56,231 nt of DNA from Bacteroidota bacterium (GTDB lineage: Bacteria > Bacteroidota > Bacteroidia > Chitinophagales > Saprospiraceae). This document shows positions 24,393 through 33,575 of this stretch, one piece after another. The stretch's first letter is position 1, and the number at the start of each line of letters is the position of its first letter. The DNA lies in assembly GCA_009908745.1 (NCBI GenBank), contig JAAAOU010000112.1, positions 1-56,231 of the forward strand, written 5' to 3'. Under the pieces are notes generated by a model. That model made no database searches and was not told the origin of the DNA. It saw only the letters and a list, made by a program, of their open reading frames with translations. Position numbers and translations under genes: made by a program.

Positions 24393-27020
24393 ATGACCAT
24401 CACCTACCGAATCGTACCTCTATGGCTGATAGCCGCTTTGCTGTTGGGCTGTAATACGTCCAATAAGACCGTGCAGAGCCCGCCCGCAGAAGAGGTGGAA
24501 TACCGCATGCTGGATACGATGACCGTCTCGGCGGCACGCGATGCTGAGCCCGCTGACACCATTATCGAACCCACGTACGAGCTGCCCGTCTACCGCGCCA
24601 GCCACACCCGGGAACACGACTTGCTGCACACCACGCTACACCTGCGCTTCGACTGGGAAAAGGAGCAGGTCATCGGGCAAGCCGAGCTTGAGCTCACGCC
24701 CTACTTCTACCCTTCCTCCACAGTAGTACTCGAGGCCAAAGGCTTTGAGTTCGACAAAGTCCGCTTGAAGGATGCTGCTGAGGATTTAGATTACGCGTAC
24801 GACGGGCAGCAACTGACCGTAGACCTAGGGAAAACGTATGAGAAAGGCGAGGTATACAACCTGGTTATAGACTATACAGCCACACCTGCTGCTTCCGGCG
24901 GCAGCGCGGCCATCACCTCTGACAAAGGGCTCTTCTTCATCGACCCCCGGGATGAAGACCCCGAGAAGCCCACCCAAATTTGGACGCAAGGGGAAACCGA
25001 GCACAACTCCCGCTGGTTCCCCACCATCGACAAGCCCAATGAGCGGACTACCCAAGAGATGTACGTCACGGTAGCGGACCACTACAAGGTGTTGTCCAAT
25101 GGCACGTTGATGGCGGAAGAACAGAACAGCGACGGCACCAAAACCTGGCACTGGAAAATGGACAAACCCCATGCCCCCTACCTCTTCATGCTGGCGATCG
25201 GCGAATTTGCCGTAGTAGAAGAGCAGTGGGAAGGCAAGCCGGTTACTTACTACGTAGAGCCGGAATACGAAGCAGACGCCACAGCGATCTTTTCTAATAC
25301 CAAGGAGATGCTGACCTTCTTCTCCGACAAGCTGGGGGTCCAATACCCGTGGTCGAAATACGCACAGGTAGTGGTACGCGATTACGTGTCGGGGGCGATG
25401 GAAAACACTACGGCGGTCATCTTTGGCGAGTTCGTGCAGCGCCACAAGCGGGAGCTGATCGACGACCACAACGAGCGCATCGTGGCCCACGAGCTTATCC
25501 ACCACTGGTTTGGTGATTTGGTGACCACCGAAAGTTGGGCCAACCTGACGATGAACGAAGGTTTTGCCAACTATGGGGAATACCTTTGGTTCGAGCACAA
25601 GTACGGCCGCGATGAAGCGGACTACCACCTGCTGGGCGAGTGGGCCGGTTACCTCAGTTCGGCGCAGGGCAATGTCCACCCGCTCATCCATTTCGGCTAC
25701 GAGGACAAGGAGGATATGTTTGACGCCCACAGCTACAACAAAGGCGGTGCCGTACTGCACATGCTGCGCAACTACGTCGGTGATGAAGCCTTCTGGGCCG
25801 GGCTGGAGCTTTACCTTACGGAAAATGCCTACACTGCCGTGGAAGCCCACAACCTGCGTCTGGCCTTCGAGGAAGTGACGGGCGAAGACCTCAACTGGTT
25901 CTTCAACCAATGGTACTTCGAGCAGGGCCACCCGCAGCTTGATGTCAGCAAGTCCTACGACCCGGAGCGCCGAGAATTGACCCTGACCGTAGAGCAAGTG
26001 CAAAACCCCGAGCGGATGCCGGCGATTTTCCAGTTGCCCGTAGCGGTAGACCTGTACCAAGTGGATGGGCGATCAGAACGCCATCAGCTGTGGATCGACC
26101 AGCGCGAGCAGACCTTTACCTTCCCAATGGACCAATCCCCCAGCCTAGTCAATTTCGACGCTGACCGTGTGCTCTTAGCTGAAACAGACTACGAAAAAAC
26201 GGAAGCCGAGCTGGTATTCCAGTACCACAACGCCCCCCGTTTCCTGGACCGCTACGAAGCTTTGCTGGAGCTGCGACAGAGCAATACTACGGCCGCCGCG
26301 CAGCTGATGGAGGCCGCCTTGGATGATGCATTCTGGAACATACGCGCCACCGCTCTAGGCAATCTGCCCGAAGACATCAGCCCGGCTACTGTGGAGCGCA
26401 TCGTCGAGTTGGCCAAGACGGACCCCCATTCCGATGTGCGGGCATCAGCTTATCAAAAGTTGGCGGCCCTGGAGAATGATAGCGCCGTAGCAATCGCAAC
26501 AACAGCGATCGAGTCCGATTCCGCTTACAACGTGATCGGCGCCGCCCTGCAGTACCTGTCGGTGCACGATCCAGCGGCTGCCTTAGAGCAAGCCAAGCTG
26601 CTGGAAGAAGAAGATGCCCCGGACCTGCTGATGGCTGTGGGCGAGCTGTATGCGGCTACAGGCGACGCTAAGTACCTGCCTTTTTTCAGGCAAAACCTGG
26701 AGAAAATAGACGGTTACGCCGCCATTTACTTTGCCGAGGGCTACAAAGAGCTGGCGATGCAAGGCGATCTCGATACCGCCGAAGAGGTCGGTCAGCACTT
26801 GCACCAATTGGCGATCAACGAGTCGACTTCCCCTTGGGTGCGCTTTGGGGCAACCCGGGCACTCAATCAAATCCGCCAGCAGTTCGGCGCATCAGAGGAG
26901 GAGGCCAAGCAAGCGCTAGGCAACAACTTCTTGTCCTTGCTCAAGGAGATTGTCGCTAAGGAGAAAAGCCCGCAGCTGCAGTCTTTTTACAGTCAGATGC
27001 TGCCGGATGTGAAGCCGTAA
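24393..27020 (+). CDS. M1 family aminopeptidase lipoprotein (gluzincin)
   Basis: An 875-aa zinc aminopeptidase from the ATG at 24393. The lipobox LLLGC (Cys20) makes it a lipoprotein facing the periplasm or surface. The M1 exopeptidase motif GAMEN is at 334-338 and the zinc site HELIHHWFGD at 366-375 with the third ligand Glu389 in MNEGFANY; Glu367 is the catalytic base. The N-terminal saddle, thermolysin-like, beta and C-terminal HEAT-like helical regions (from about residue 600) follow in the usual order. It likely trims imported or surface peptides. A large hairpin at 27047-27089 follows. Confidence 0.95.
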   Translation: MTITYRIVPLWLIAALLLGCNTSNKTVQSPPAEEVEYRMLDTMTVSAARDAEPADTIIEPTYELPVYRASHTREHDLLHTTLHLRFDWEKEQVIGQAELELTPYFYPSSTVVLEAKGFEFDKVRLKDAAEDLDYAYDGQQLTVDLGKTYEKGEVYNLVIDYTATPAASGGSAAITSDKGLFFIDPRDEDPEKPTQIWTQGETEHNSRWFPTIDKPNERTTQEMYVTVADHYKVLSNGTLMAEEQNSDGTKTWHWKMDKPHAPYLFMLAIGEFAVVEEQWEGKPVTYYVEPEYEADATAIFSNTKEMLTFFSDKLGVQYPWSKYAQVVVRDYVSGAMENTTAVIFGEFVQRHKRELIDDHNERIVAHELIHHWFGDLVTTESWANLTMNEGFANYGEYLWFEHKYGRDEADYHLLGEWAGYLSSAQGNVHPLIHFGYEDKEDMFDAHSYNKGGAVLHMLRNYVGDEAFWAGLELYLTENAYTAVEAHNLRLAFEEVTGEDLNWFFNQWYFEQGHPQLDVSKSYDPERRELTLTVEQVQNPERMPAIFQLPVAVDLYQVDGRSERHQLWIDQREQTFTFPMDQSPSLVNFDADRVLLAETDYEKTEAELVFQYHNAPRFLDRYEALLELRQSNTTAAAQLMEAALDDAFWNIRATALGNLPEDISPATVERIVELAKTDPHSDVRASAYQKLAALENDSAVAIATTAIESDSAYNVIGAALQYLSVHDPAAALEQAKLLEEEDAPDLLMAVGELYAATGDAKYLPFFRQNLEKIDGYAAIYFAEGYKELAMQGDLDTAEEVGQHLHQLAINESTSPWVRFGATRALNQIRQQFGASEEEAKQALGNNFLSLLKEIVAKEKSPQLQSFYSQMLPDVKP

Positions 27021-27046
27021 GATAAACGCCGGCTGTAAAGCATTTA

Positions 27047-27089
27047 CGAGGCTCAATTTTACCTTACGAAGGGGTGAAGTTGAGCCTCG
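27047..27089 (+). terminator. Hairpin after the M1 peptidase gene
   Basis: CGAGGCTCAA (27047-27056) pairs perfectly with TTGAGCCTCG (27080-27089) around a 23-nt loop. No T-run follows, so termination is plausible but not certain. The remaining 218 nt to the next gene show nothing clear. Confidence 0.5.
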
Positions 27090-27307
27090 TTCGTATGTAG
27101 CTGCAGGAGAAAAAAGGGAATTGTAGCAAGATGATGTGGAAAATAGGATGGAAGTGCTTATATTTAACAATGTAAAGTCTAGCGGTCCTTTGTAATGCGC
27201 GCTGTATAGTAAAATACCGTGTTGAAAAGGGGTAAAACACCCAAACGCGCCTTCACCAAAGCTGCCGTTCAGGCCATTTTTTAAAATCTTTTATTCTTGG
27301 ATTATTT

Positions 27308-28756
27308 ATGAAACGTTATCTACTCACGATCACACTATTGGGAGTGTGCGCTCTGTCCTACGCGCAAGAAGGGCCTACTTCGGAAGAAATAAAGGCGGTG
27401 CTGTCTTCTATGGAAGAGCAGAATGGCCCATTATTCAAAGACCCTTTGTCGGCCTTTGGTCCATCATCGATGGAAGAGTTGCAATTGACAATAGCAGAGC
27501 GGGATGATGGCTGGTCTCAGGGTGTACAGGAGTGGTCGCCGCAAGACTCCGTAAAATTCTTTTACGATGAGCTCGGCCGGGAAACGGCTACAGAAACATT
27601 GGAATACAGTTTTGGAGAGTGGAACCTAGTAGCAAGGTCCACAAACAATTACAATGATCAAGGGCTGGTCGATACTACTCTGAATGAAGCATACGAGCAG
27701 GATGAATGGCAGCCTAGCAGTCGTAATGTTCTAACATACAATGATGAAGGCAATGTACTTGAGGATAGAACTGAACGCTGGAGTGCTGAAGAATGGCAAC
27801 CTCTCCGTCGTACTGTTAATACCTACGATGATGAGGGCAACCGAACTGAGACCGTCAGAGAGAATTGGGATTCCTCAATGGAGTCATGGATTCCTTTTTT
27901 TAAATTCGAATTTGAGTACATATCAGGTACTGAATTGCTTTTTTCACGGAATTTTTTAATTTGGAACGCTGGCTTAGGAGATTATTTCAATTCTAGCCGG
28001 ATAGAATTCTACTATGACGAGCAAGAGCGTTCATCGTACCGGCTAGATTACGACGGGAATGGAGATGAGTGGTCGCTGGATGAGCGAAGAACTTTTGAAT
28101 ATGAATCTCCAACCAGCGACGTTGTCACCGAATCAATTATAGAATCCTACATTGACGGTGAATGGGAACTAGACAGAAGGTTCCGTTATATCTACGATGG
28201 AAATGTCACGGAGTCTTACCAGGAAGACTGGGACTCGGAAGCGGAAGATTGGACACCGATAAATCTGACTATTAATGAAGGGGATGAGGAAGGACGATTG
28301 ATCTTTCGTTTATCACGCGTCTGGATTGACAGTACCTCCTCTTATCAAGATGAAGAGTCAATCGAGTGGACGTTTAATGACGACAACAGGGTACGCATTA
28401 TTAAAAGGCGTGACGCTGAAGCCGGCGAGCTGGTTAACACTTCCCGGAATACCCGTTTCTACACCACCATCGTCAGTACCGAAGAGCAATTTGCCGCTGA
28501 CCGCTCCCTGCTGCTCTACCCCAACCCCAATCCGGGTATATTTACGGTAGACTTGAGCAACACCAGCCTACAGCGGTCCACTTCCTTGCAACTGCGCTGC
28601 ACCGATTTGCAGGGGCGCACCATCGTGAACAGGGATATAGCGCCTGCCGGAAGCACCGTAGAAGTTTCGCTACCCAATGTGCCAACTGGGACTTACGTTT
28701 TATACCTGACGGACGGTCAGCAGATGTGGCAGCAGAAAATCGTCATTCAGCGGTAG
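27308..28756 (+). CDS. Secreted repeat protein with T9SS type A sorting domain
   Basis: A 482-aa secreted protein. After a signal peptide (residues 1-20, ending ALSYAQ) the body is built of degenerate repeats of the form TYDDEGN...W...EEW, acidic and rich in Trp, Asp, Glu and Tyr, resembling YD-repeat-like surface proteins of Bacteroidota. The C-terminus (about 400-482) is a type IX secretion sorting domain: LLLYPNPNPGIFTVDL, then LQLRCTDLQGRTI, GTYVLYLTDG and the closing KIVIQR. The domain is normally removed after export and the protein left on the surface or released. The central part is noticeably AT-richer than its ends and neighbours, which may reflect recombination of the repeat region. 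Confidence 0.88.
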   Translation: MKRYLLTITLLGVCALSYAQEGPTSEEIKAVLSSMEEQNGPLFKDPLSAFGPSSMEELQLTIAERDDGWSQGVQEWSPQDSVKFFYDELGRETATETLEYSFGEWNLVARSTNNYNDQGLVDTTLNEAYEQDEWQPSSRNVLTYNDEGNVLEDRTERWSAEEWQPLRRTVNTYDDEGNRTETVRENWDSSMESWIPFFKFEFEYISGTELLFSRNFLIWNAGLGDYFNSSRIEFYYDEQERSSYRLDYDGNGDEWSLDERRTFEYESPTSDVVTESIIESYIDGEWELDRRFRYIYDGNVTESYQEDWDSEAEDWTPINLTINEGDEEGRLIFRLSRVWIDSTSSYQDEESIEWTFNDDNRVRIIKRRDAEAGELVNTSRNTRFYTTIVSTEEQFAADRSLLLYPNPNPGIFTVDLSNTSLQRSTSLQLRCTDLQGRTIVNRDIAPAGSTVEVSLPNVPTGTYVLYLTDGQQMWQQKIVIQR

Positions 28757-28784
28757 TTCGTTTGTAATCTGCTTCACTTTCTTG

Positions 28785-28820
28785 TGCCTGTGGGCCGTTT
28801 CTAAAAGCGGCCCACAGGCA
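28785..28820 (+). terminator. Strong terminator-like hairpin after the T9SS cargo gene
   Basis: TGCCTGTGGGCCG pairs perfectly with CGGCCCACAGGCA around a 10-nt loop, a 13-bp GC-rich stem. The following bases (TTCCTACCC) are only moderately T-rich. The rest of the gap to 29026 shows nothing obvious. Confidence 0.7.
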
Positions 28821-29026
28821 TTCCTACCCAAAAGAGCAGCCTGCTCCCCCTTGACTTTTATCCAAATCCCCCTTATTTTTCGGCTTGCTACTTGACCCCT
28901 CAGCCGGGTTTCCCGGGCCAAATCCGACAAAACGATGTTAAACCAGTCTGTTCGTCAACCTTTTAGGGGGGGACGATGGTTTACTACTGCAGTGTATAAC
29001 GCATTCATCTACCAAGCAACAACAGA

Positions 29027-32000
29027 ATGGCAACGAACGATAATTACCGCCTGCTGATCGAAAAGCTAGACCAGTTCATCCGCAAGTACTATATCAACCA
29101 GTTGATCCGCGGGGTGCTGTATAGCGTAGGGCTTATTTTACTCCTGTTTTTGGTCATCAGCACCTTGGAGTATTACTATTACTTTAGCAGCGGCGTGCGC
29201 AAGCTGATGTTTTTCTCCTTTTTGGGCATCAGCCTAGTGGCGCTTGCTGGCTGGGTGGGCTTGCCGCTGCTGCGGTACTTCCGGCTGGGCAAAGTGATTT
29301 CCCACGCCCAAGCCGCACAGATTATCGGGCAGCACTTCACCAACGTGAAAGACAAGTTGCTCAACATCCTGCAGCTGCGGCAGCAGTCGGAGCAAAATAC
29401 CGCCGGTCGCGAGCTCATTCTCGCCAGTGTGGACCAAAAGTCGCAGGAAATCGAGCCCGTGCCTTTCAAAAAGGCCATTGACCTGAGTGCCAACCGGAAG
29501 TACTTGCGTTATGCGCTGCCGCCCTTGGCGCTGTTGCTCATCATCCTGTTCGTCAATGCCAATATGATCACCGACAGCACCACCCGCTTGGTGAACAACG
29601 ACCGCGAATTTGAACGCCCCGCCCCTTTTACCTTTGTCTTGGAAGATGAATCGCCTCAGGTCGTACAGTACGAAGATTATACCCTGACGGTAAATGTAGA
29701 CGGCGACCAACTGCCTAACGAAGTACTGATCGACGTTGACAACTATCAGTACCGCCTGACCAAAGAAGCGCCCAACCGCTTTACCTATCAGTTCAACAAC
29801 GTGCAGAAAGACACTGAATTCCGCCTCTTTTCCTCCGGCGTGGAGTCTCGCCCGTACGAGCTGGATGTACTGCAAAAACCAAACGTACTGGGCTTCGATG
29901 TAGAGCTGGACTACCCCGCCTACACGCAGCGCCGGGACGAAAAGCTGTCTAGCATAGGCGATTTGGTCGTACCGGCTGGCACAAATATCGACTGGGTGTT
30001 CAACGCGGAAAACACCGACGATATTCAGCTTCGCTTTTCCACCGAGGACGAGCTGGTAGCTACCAAGCGCTTTTCTGATGATCTTTTTTCTCATCAGCGC
30101 CAAGTATTTAAAGACCAAGCGTACAAGCTATTCATCTCAAACGAAGAGCTGCCGAATGCGGATTCCATCAGTTACACCATATCGGTAGTGCCCGATTTGT
30201 ACCCGAACATCAGCGCTACCAAGTTCCAAGACAGTACGCAGCAAAAGCTGTTCTTTTTCGTAGGGGACGCCTCCGATGACTACGGCCTGCGCAGCTTGTC
30301 CTTCAACTACCGCATCAAAAAGGCAGACGGTACGCAGGGCGAACTGCAAACCGAGCTGCTGGAAAAGCCGGGTGGCAAGCAAATACAGTACGATCATGTC
30401 TTTGATATGAATGAGCTGGCCCTTGAACCGGGCGACGAAGTTTCCTACTACTTTGAAGTTTACGACAACGACGCCGTCAACGGCAGCAAGTCTGCGCGCA
30501 CCAACCTCATGCTTTTCTCCATGCCCACCGTGGATGAGTTCAAAGCCATGAAGGAAGAGAACGACGAGAAGATCAAGGACGAGCTCAAAAAGGCGCTGGA
30601 CGAGTCCCGCAAGATTCAGGAGGACATGAAAAAAATGCGGGAAAAACTCCTGCAGGAGAAAAAGCTGGACTGGCAGAACCGCAAAGAGCTGGAGAAGATG
30701 CTGGACCGCCAAAAAGAGCTGGAGAAAAAGATTGACGAGGCGCGCAAAGCCTTTGAGGAGAACAAGAAAAACCAAGAAGAATACAGCAAGCAAGACGAGG
30801 AGATGCTCAAAAAGCAAGAGCAGATCCAGAAGATGATGGAAGACGTCATGAGCGAGGAAATGAAAGAGCTCATGGAGCAGATCGAAGAGCTGATGCAGGA
30901 GCTGAACAAAGACGAGGCTTTGGAAATGATGGAGGACATGGAAATGTCTGACGAAGAAATGGAAATGGAGCTGGACCGCATGCTCGAACTCTTCAAGCAG
31001 ATGGAGCTGGAACAGCAAATGAACGAAGCCATCGAAGAGCTGCAAAAACTGGCCGAAGAGCAAGAAAAGCTCAGTGAAGAAACCGCCGAATCGGAAGAAG
31101 AACAGAGCGAAGAGGAGCAAACGGACGAGTCGGAGCAGGACGAGGAAGAACAACAGCAAAGTGACGAATCCAATAAAGAGCAGTCCAAAGAAGAGAAGCA
31201 AAAAGAGCTGGAAAAGAAGCAGGAAGAAATAGACGAGGCCTTCCAAAAGCTCAAGGAGAAGATGGAAAATATTGAGCAGAAGAACGAAGAGCTGGAGCAG
31301 CCACAAGAGATGGAAAGCCAGGATGAGAACATGGAGGATATCCAAGAAAATATCGACCAAAGCCAGCAGCAGTTGCAACAGCAGCAGAATAAGAAAGCCT
31401 CTGAGTCGCAGAAAAAAGCCTCCGACAAGATGAAGGAGATGGCCAACAGCATGCAGATGCAAATGCAGTCGGCACAGATGCAGCAAATGGAAGAAGACAT
31501 GGATGCCCTGCGGCAGCTGCTGGAAAACCTGGTTGGGCTTTCCTTCGCACAGGAAGACTTGAAAGACAAGTTTGACTACACCGCCATCAACACCCCCCGC
31601 TATGTGGAGTTGGTGCAGGAGCAGTTTAAGATCGAAGAGGACTTCAAGCTGGTTGAAGACAGCCTCCACGCCCTGAGCAAACGGGTATTCCAGATCGAAT
31701 CGTTCGTGACGGAAAAGGTGACCGAGATCAAGCAGAACATGCGCAGTAGCCTAGAGGAACTCGAAGAGCGCCGCAAGCCTGACGCCAGCAACCATCAGCA
31801 GCGCAGTATGAAGAACCTCAACGACCTGGCTTTGATGCTCAGCGAGGTGATGAATCAGATGCAGCAGCAAATGTCTGGCCAGATGGCCGGCAATCAGATG
31901 TGCAACAACCCGGGCGGCAAAGGCAATAGCGGCAAAGTCCCCAAAGATAAGATTAGCCAGGGCCAGAAGAGCCTGAACCAGCAGATGAAGAAGATGCGCG

Positions 32001-32455
32001 ACCAGATGATGAAGGGCAAAGGCGGTCCAGGTGCCAAAGAGTTTGCTAAAATGGCGGCCCGTCAAGCTGCCCTGCGCAAAGCGCTGAAAGAAAAACAGCG
32101 GGAACTGCAGGAAAAAGGCAAAGGCAGCAAAGAACTGCAGGAAATTATGGACCAGATGGACAAGATCGAAGAAGACTTGGTCAACAAGCGCTTGTCCAAC
32201 GAAATGCAAAAGCGGCAGCAGGATATCCTCAGCCGTTTGCTCGAGCACGAAAAAGCCGAGCGCGAACGCGAATTTGAAGAAAAACGGAAGGCGGAGCAGG
32301 CTACGCAGAAAGAGCGGGAAATGCCCCCTTCTTTGGAAGAGTACATCAAAAAGCGCGAAGCTGAAATCGAGATGTACAAATCCGTTTCCCCTTCCCTCAA
32401 GCCTTACTACAAGTCCTTGGTGGAAGAGTACTTCAAATCGCTGAAAGCCGAATAA
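29027..32455 (+). CDS. DUF4175-type membrane protein with a very large acidic coiled coil
   Basis: A 1142-aa protein. The N-terminal third has three hydrophobic segments (about 27-45, 57-80 and 155-175) and matches the DUF4175 layout of Bacteroidota, followed by beta-rich periplasmic-like material to about residue 490. From about 500 to 830 it is almost wholly a charged coiled coil of Glu, Lys, Gln and Met, with runs such as EEEQSEEEQTDESEQDEEEQ. A second helical, Met/Gln-rich region extends to about 1140. The family is of unknown function; the coiled coil suggests a scaffold or a tether. The terminator at 32460-32507 is directly downstream. Confidence 0.75.
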   Translation: MATNDNYRLLIEKLDQFIRKYYINQLIRGVLYSVGLILLLFLVISTLEYYYYFSSGVRKLMFFSFLGISLVALAGWVGLPLLRYFRLGKVISHAQAAQIIGQHFTNVKDKLLNILQLRQQSEQNTAGRELILASVDQKSQEIEPVPFKKAIDLSANRKYLRYALPPLALLLIILFVNANMITDSTTRLVNNDREFERPAPFTFVLEDESPQVVQYEDYTLTVNVDGDQLPNEVLIDVDNYQYRLTKEAPNRFTYQFNNVQKDTEFRLFSSGVESRPYELDVLQKPNVLGFDVELDYPAYTQRRDEKLSSIGDLVVPAGTNIDWVFNAENTDDIQLRFSTEDELVATKRFSDDLFSHQRQVFKDQAYKLFISNEELPNADSISYTISVVPDLYPNISATKFQDSTQQKLFFFVGDASDDYGLRSLSFNYRIKKADGTQGELQTELLEKPGGKQIQYDHVFDMNELALEPGDEVSYYFEVYDNDAVNGSKSARTNLMLFSMPTVDEFKAMKEENDEKIKDELKKALDESRKIQEDMKKMREKLLQEKKLDWQNRKELEKMLDRQKELEKKIDEARKAFEENKKNQEEYSKQDEEMLKKQEQIQKMMEDVMSEEMKELMEQIEELMQELNKDEALEMMEDMEMSDEEMEMELDRMLELFKQMELEQQMNEAIEELQKLAEEQEKLSEETAESEEEQSEEEQTDESEQDEEEQQQSDESNKEQSKEEKQKELEKKQEEIDEAFQKLKEKMENIEQKNEELEQPQEMESQDENMEDIQENIDQSQQQLQQQQNKKASESQKKASDKMKEMANSMQMQMQSAQMQQMEEDMDALRQLLENLVGLSFAQEDLKDKFDYTAINTPRYVELVQEQFKIEEDFKLVEDSLHALSKRVFQIESFVTEKVTEIKQNMRSSLEELEERRKPDASNHQQRSMKNLNDLALMLSEVMNQMQQQMSGQMAGNQMCNNPGGKGNSGKVPKDKISQGQKSLNQQMKKMRDQMMKGKGGPGAKEFAKMAARQAALRKALKEKQRELQEKGKGSKELQEIMDQMDKIEEDLVNKRLSNEMQKRQQDILSRLLEHEKAEREREFEEKRKAEQATQKEREMPPSLEEYIKKREAEIEMYKSVSPSLKPYYKSLVEEYFKSLKAE

Positions 32456-32459
32456 AAAA

Positions 32460-32507
32460 ACAGCCGCAGGGCCTACCATTTTCTGACCCCTGCGGCTATT
32501 TTTTTGC
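32460..32507 (+). terminator. Terminator after the DUF4175-type gene
   Basis: AGCCGCAGGG pairs with CCCTGCGGCT, followed by seven T residues. Confidence 0.8.
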
Positions 32508-32586
32508 ATGGGGTTCCTGTAAATTTTACACAAACCCCGCCCGAAACTTGACTTTTACTGCAAATTATACGACATTATACGACTGT

Positions 32587-32997
32587 ATGACGATGAGTAT
32601 AAAGCCAATTATGTTAAAGCTTTCCTCCGACCCCAGAAATATTGCCTTGGTGGAGTCCTTCGTAGAACGGGCTGCCGAGCAATACAAGATCGACCCGGAT
32701 ATCTACGGCAATATCCTGATCACACTTACCGAAGCCGTAAATAATGCCATCATACACGGCAATTGCAAAGACGAATCCAAGACGGTCCAAATCCAACTGC
32801 GCAAAAAGCGGGACGCCCTGGCCGTGCGCGTCAGCGATGAAGGCTGTGGGTTCGACCTTAATGCCATACCCGACCCTACTTGCCCCGAAAATATACTCCA
32901 AGTAGGCGGCCGTGGTGTTTTTCTCATGCAGCAGCTCTGTGATGCGGTGCAGTTCCACAACAACGGGGCTACCGTAGAGATGGAATTTAAACTATGA
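32587..32997 (+). CDS. RsbW-like GHKL ATP-binding regulatory protein
   Basis: A 136-aa stand-alone HATPase_c protein from the ATG at 32587 (a nearby Met at 32593 or 32611 is also possible). The N-box EAVNNAIIHGN, G1 box DEGCGFD and G2 box GGRGVFLMQQL identify the serine-kinase/anti-sigma branch rather than a two-component histidine kinase. Such proteins regulate a partner by phosphorylating an anti-anti-sigma factor or by sequestering a sigma factor; no partner is adjacent. The gene overlaps ybeY by 4 nt, so the two are translationally coupled, an association common in Bacteroidota. Confidence 0.9.
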   Translation: MTMSIKPIMLKLSSDPRNIALVESFVERAAEQYKIDPDIYGNILITLTEAVNNAIIHGNCKDESKTVQIQLRKKRDALAVRVSDEGCGFDLNAIPDPTCPENILQVGGRGVFLMQQLCDAVQFHNNGATVEMEFKL

Positions 32998-33455
32998 AAG
33001 CAGATGCTTTTGGGCATCCGGAAGCCACCACGCCTGCCATAGACTTCCACGATGAAGATGCTGGCTTCTTACCCGGTCAGCTCCCTACCCTAAAACAGTG
33101 GATTCAACAAATTATCGAACGCGAATCCTGCACCCTACAGCAACTGACTTACATCTTTTGCTCCGATGCGTACCTACACCGCATTAATCTCGAATACCTA
33201 CAGCACGATACCTACACCGATATCATCACCTTCCCCTACGAGGAACCCCCGCTTATCTATTCCGACATTTTTATCAGTATAGAACGCGTACGCGACAACG
33301 CTCAACAATACGGCCTCGCCTTCGAGCAAGAATTGCACCGCGTCATCATACACGGCGTCCTCCATCTCTGCGGCTATCCGGACAAAACTACAGCGGAGGC
33401 TCAAATGATGCGGCAAAAAGAAGACGAAGCCTTAAACCTATTGAGCCGGCTGTAG
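32994..33455 (+). CDS. ybeY: Endoribonuclease YbeY
   Basis: A 153-aa metal-dependent RNase involved in 16S rRNA 3'-end maturation and ribosome quality control. The signature is HGVLHLCGYPDK: His120 and His124 are as in E. coli, but the third zinc ligand, normally the His of the H-x3-H-x5-H motif, is Asp130. That substitution is seen in Bacteroidota forms and may change metal affinity. The remaining family blocks (YTDIITFPY, ELHRVIIHGVLHLCGY, MRQKEDEALN) are normal. It overlaps the upstream HATPase gene by the ATGA sequence. Confidence 0.93.
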   Translation: MKADAFGHPEATTPAIDFHDEDAGFLPGQLPTLKQWIQQIIERESCTLQQLTYIFCSDAYLHRINLEYLQHDTYTDIITFPYEEPPLIYSDIFISIERVRDNAQQYGLAFEQELHRVIIHGVLHLCGYPDKTTAEAQMMRQKEDEALNLLSRL

Positions 33456-33535
33456 CTCAACCGGAGTTCTTTTCGTACTGTTTTCTGATTTTCCGTAAGC
33501 CGTTTACATACATTTCATAGCGCGAAAAAAACGGC

Positions 33536-33543
33536 TACCTTTG
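33536..33543 (+). promoter_or_regulatory. -7 element of the amidophosphoribosyltransferase gene
   Basis: TACCTTTG, a match to TAnnTTTG, lies 32 nt before the ATG at 33576. Confidence 0.45.
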
Positions 33544-33575
33544 CGGCTACTAAATAACAACAAGGGCAAGCTTCA

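Noticed and set aside
24825-26060. A 411-codon minus-strand frame inside the M1 peptidase gene
   Set aside because: Overlaps the zinc site region of a clear M1 peptidase; a shadow of biased codon use.
30137-31669. A 510-codon minus-strand frame rich in Leu/Phe/His
   Set aside because: It is the mirror image of the Glu/Gln/Lys/Met coiled coil of the DUF4175-type gene; such codons read as Leu/Phe/Leu in antisense. No start context or family.
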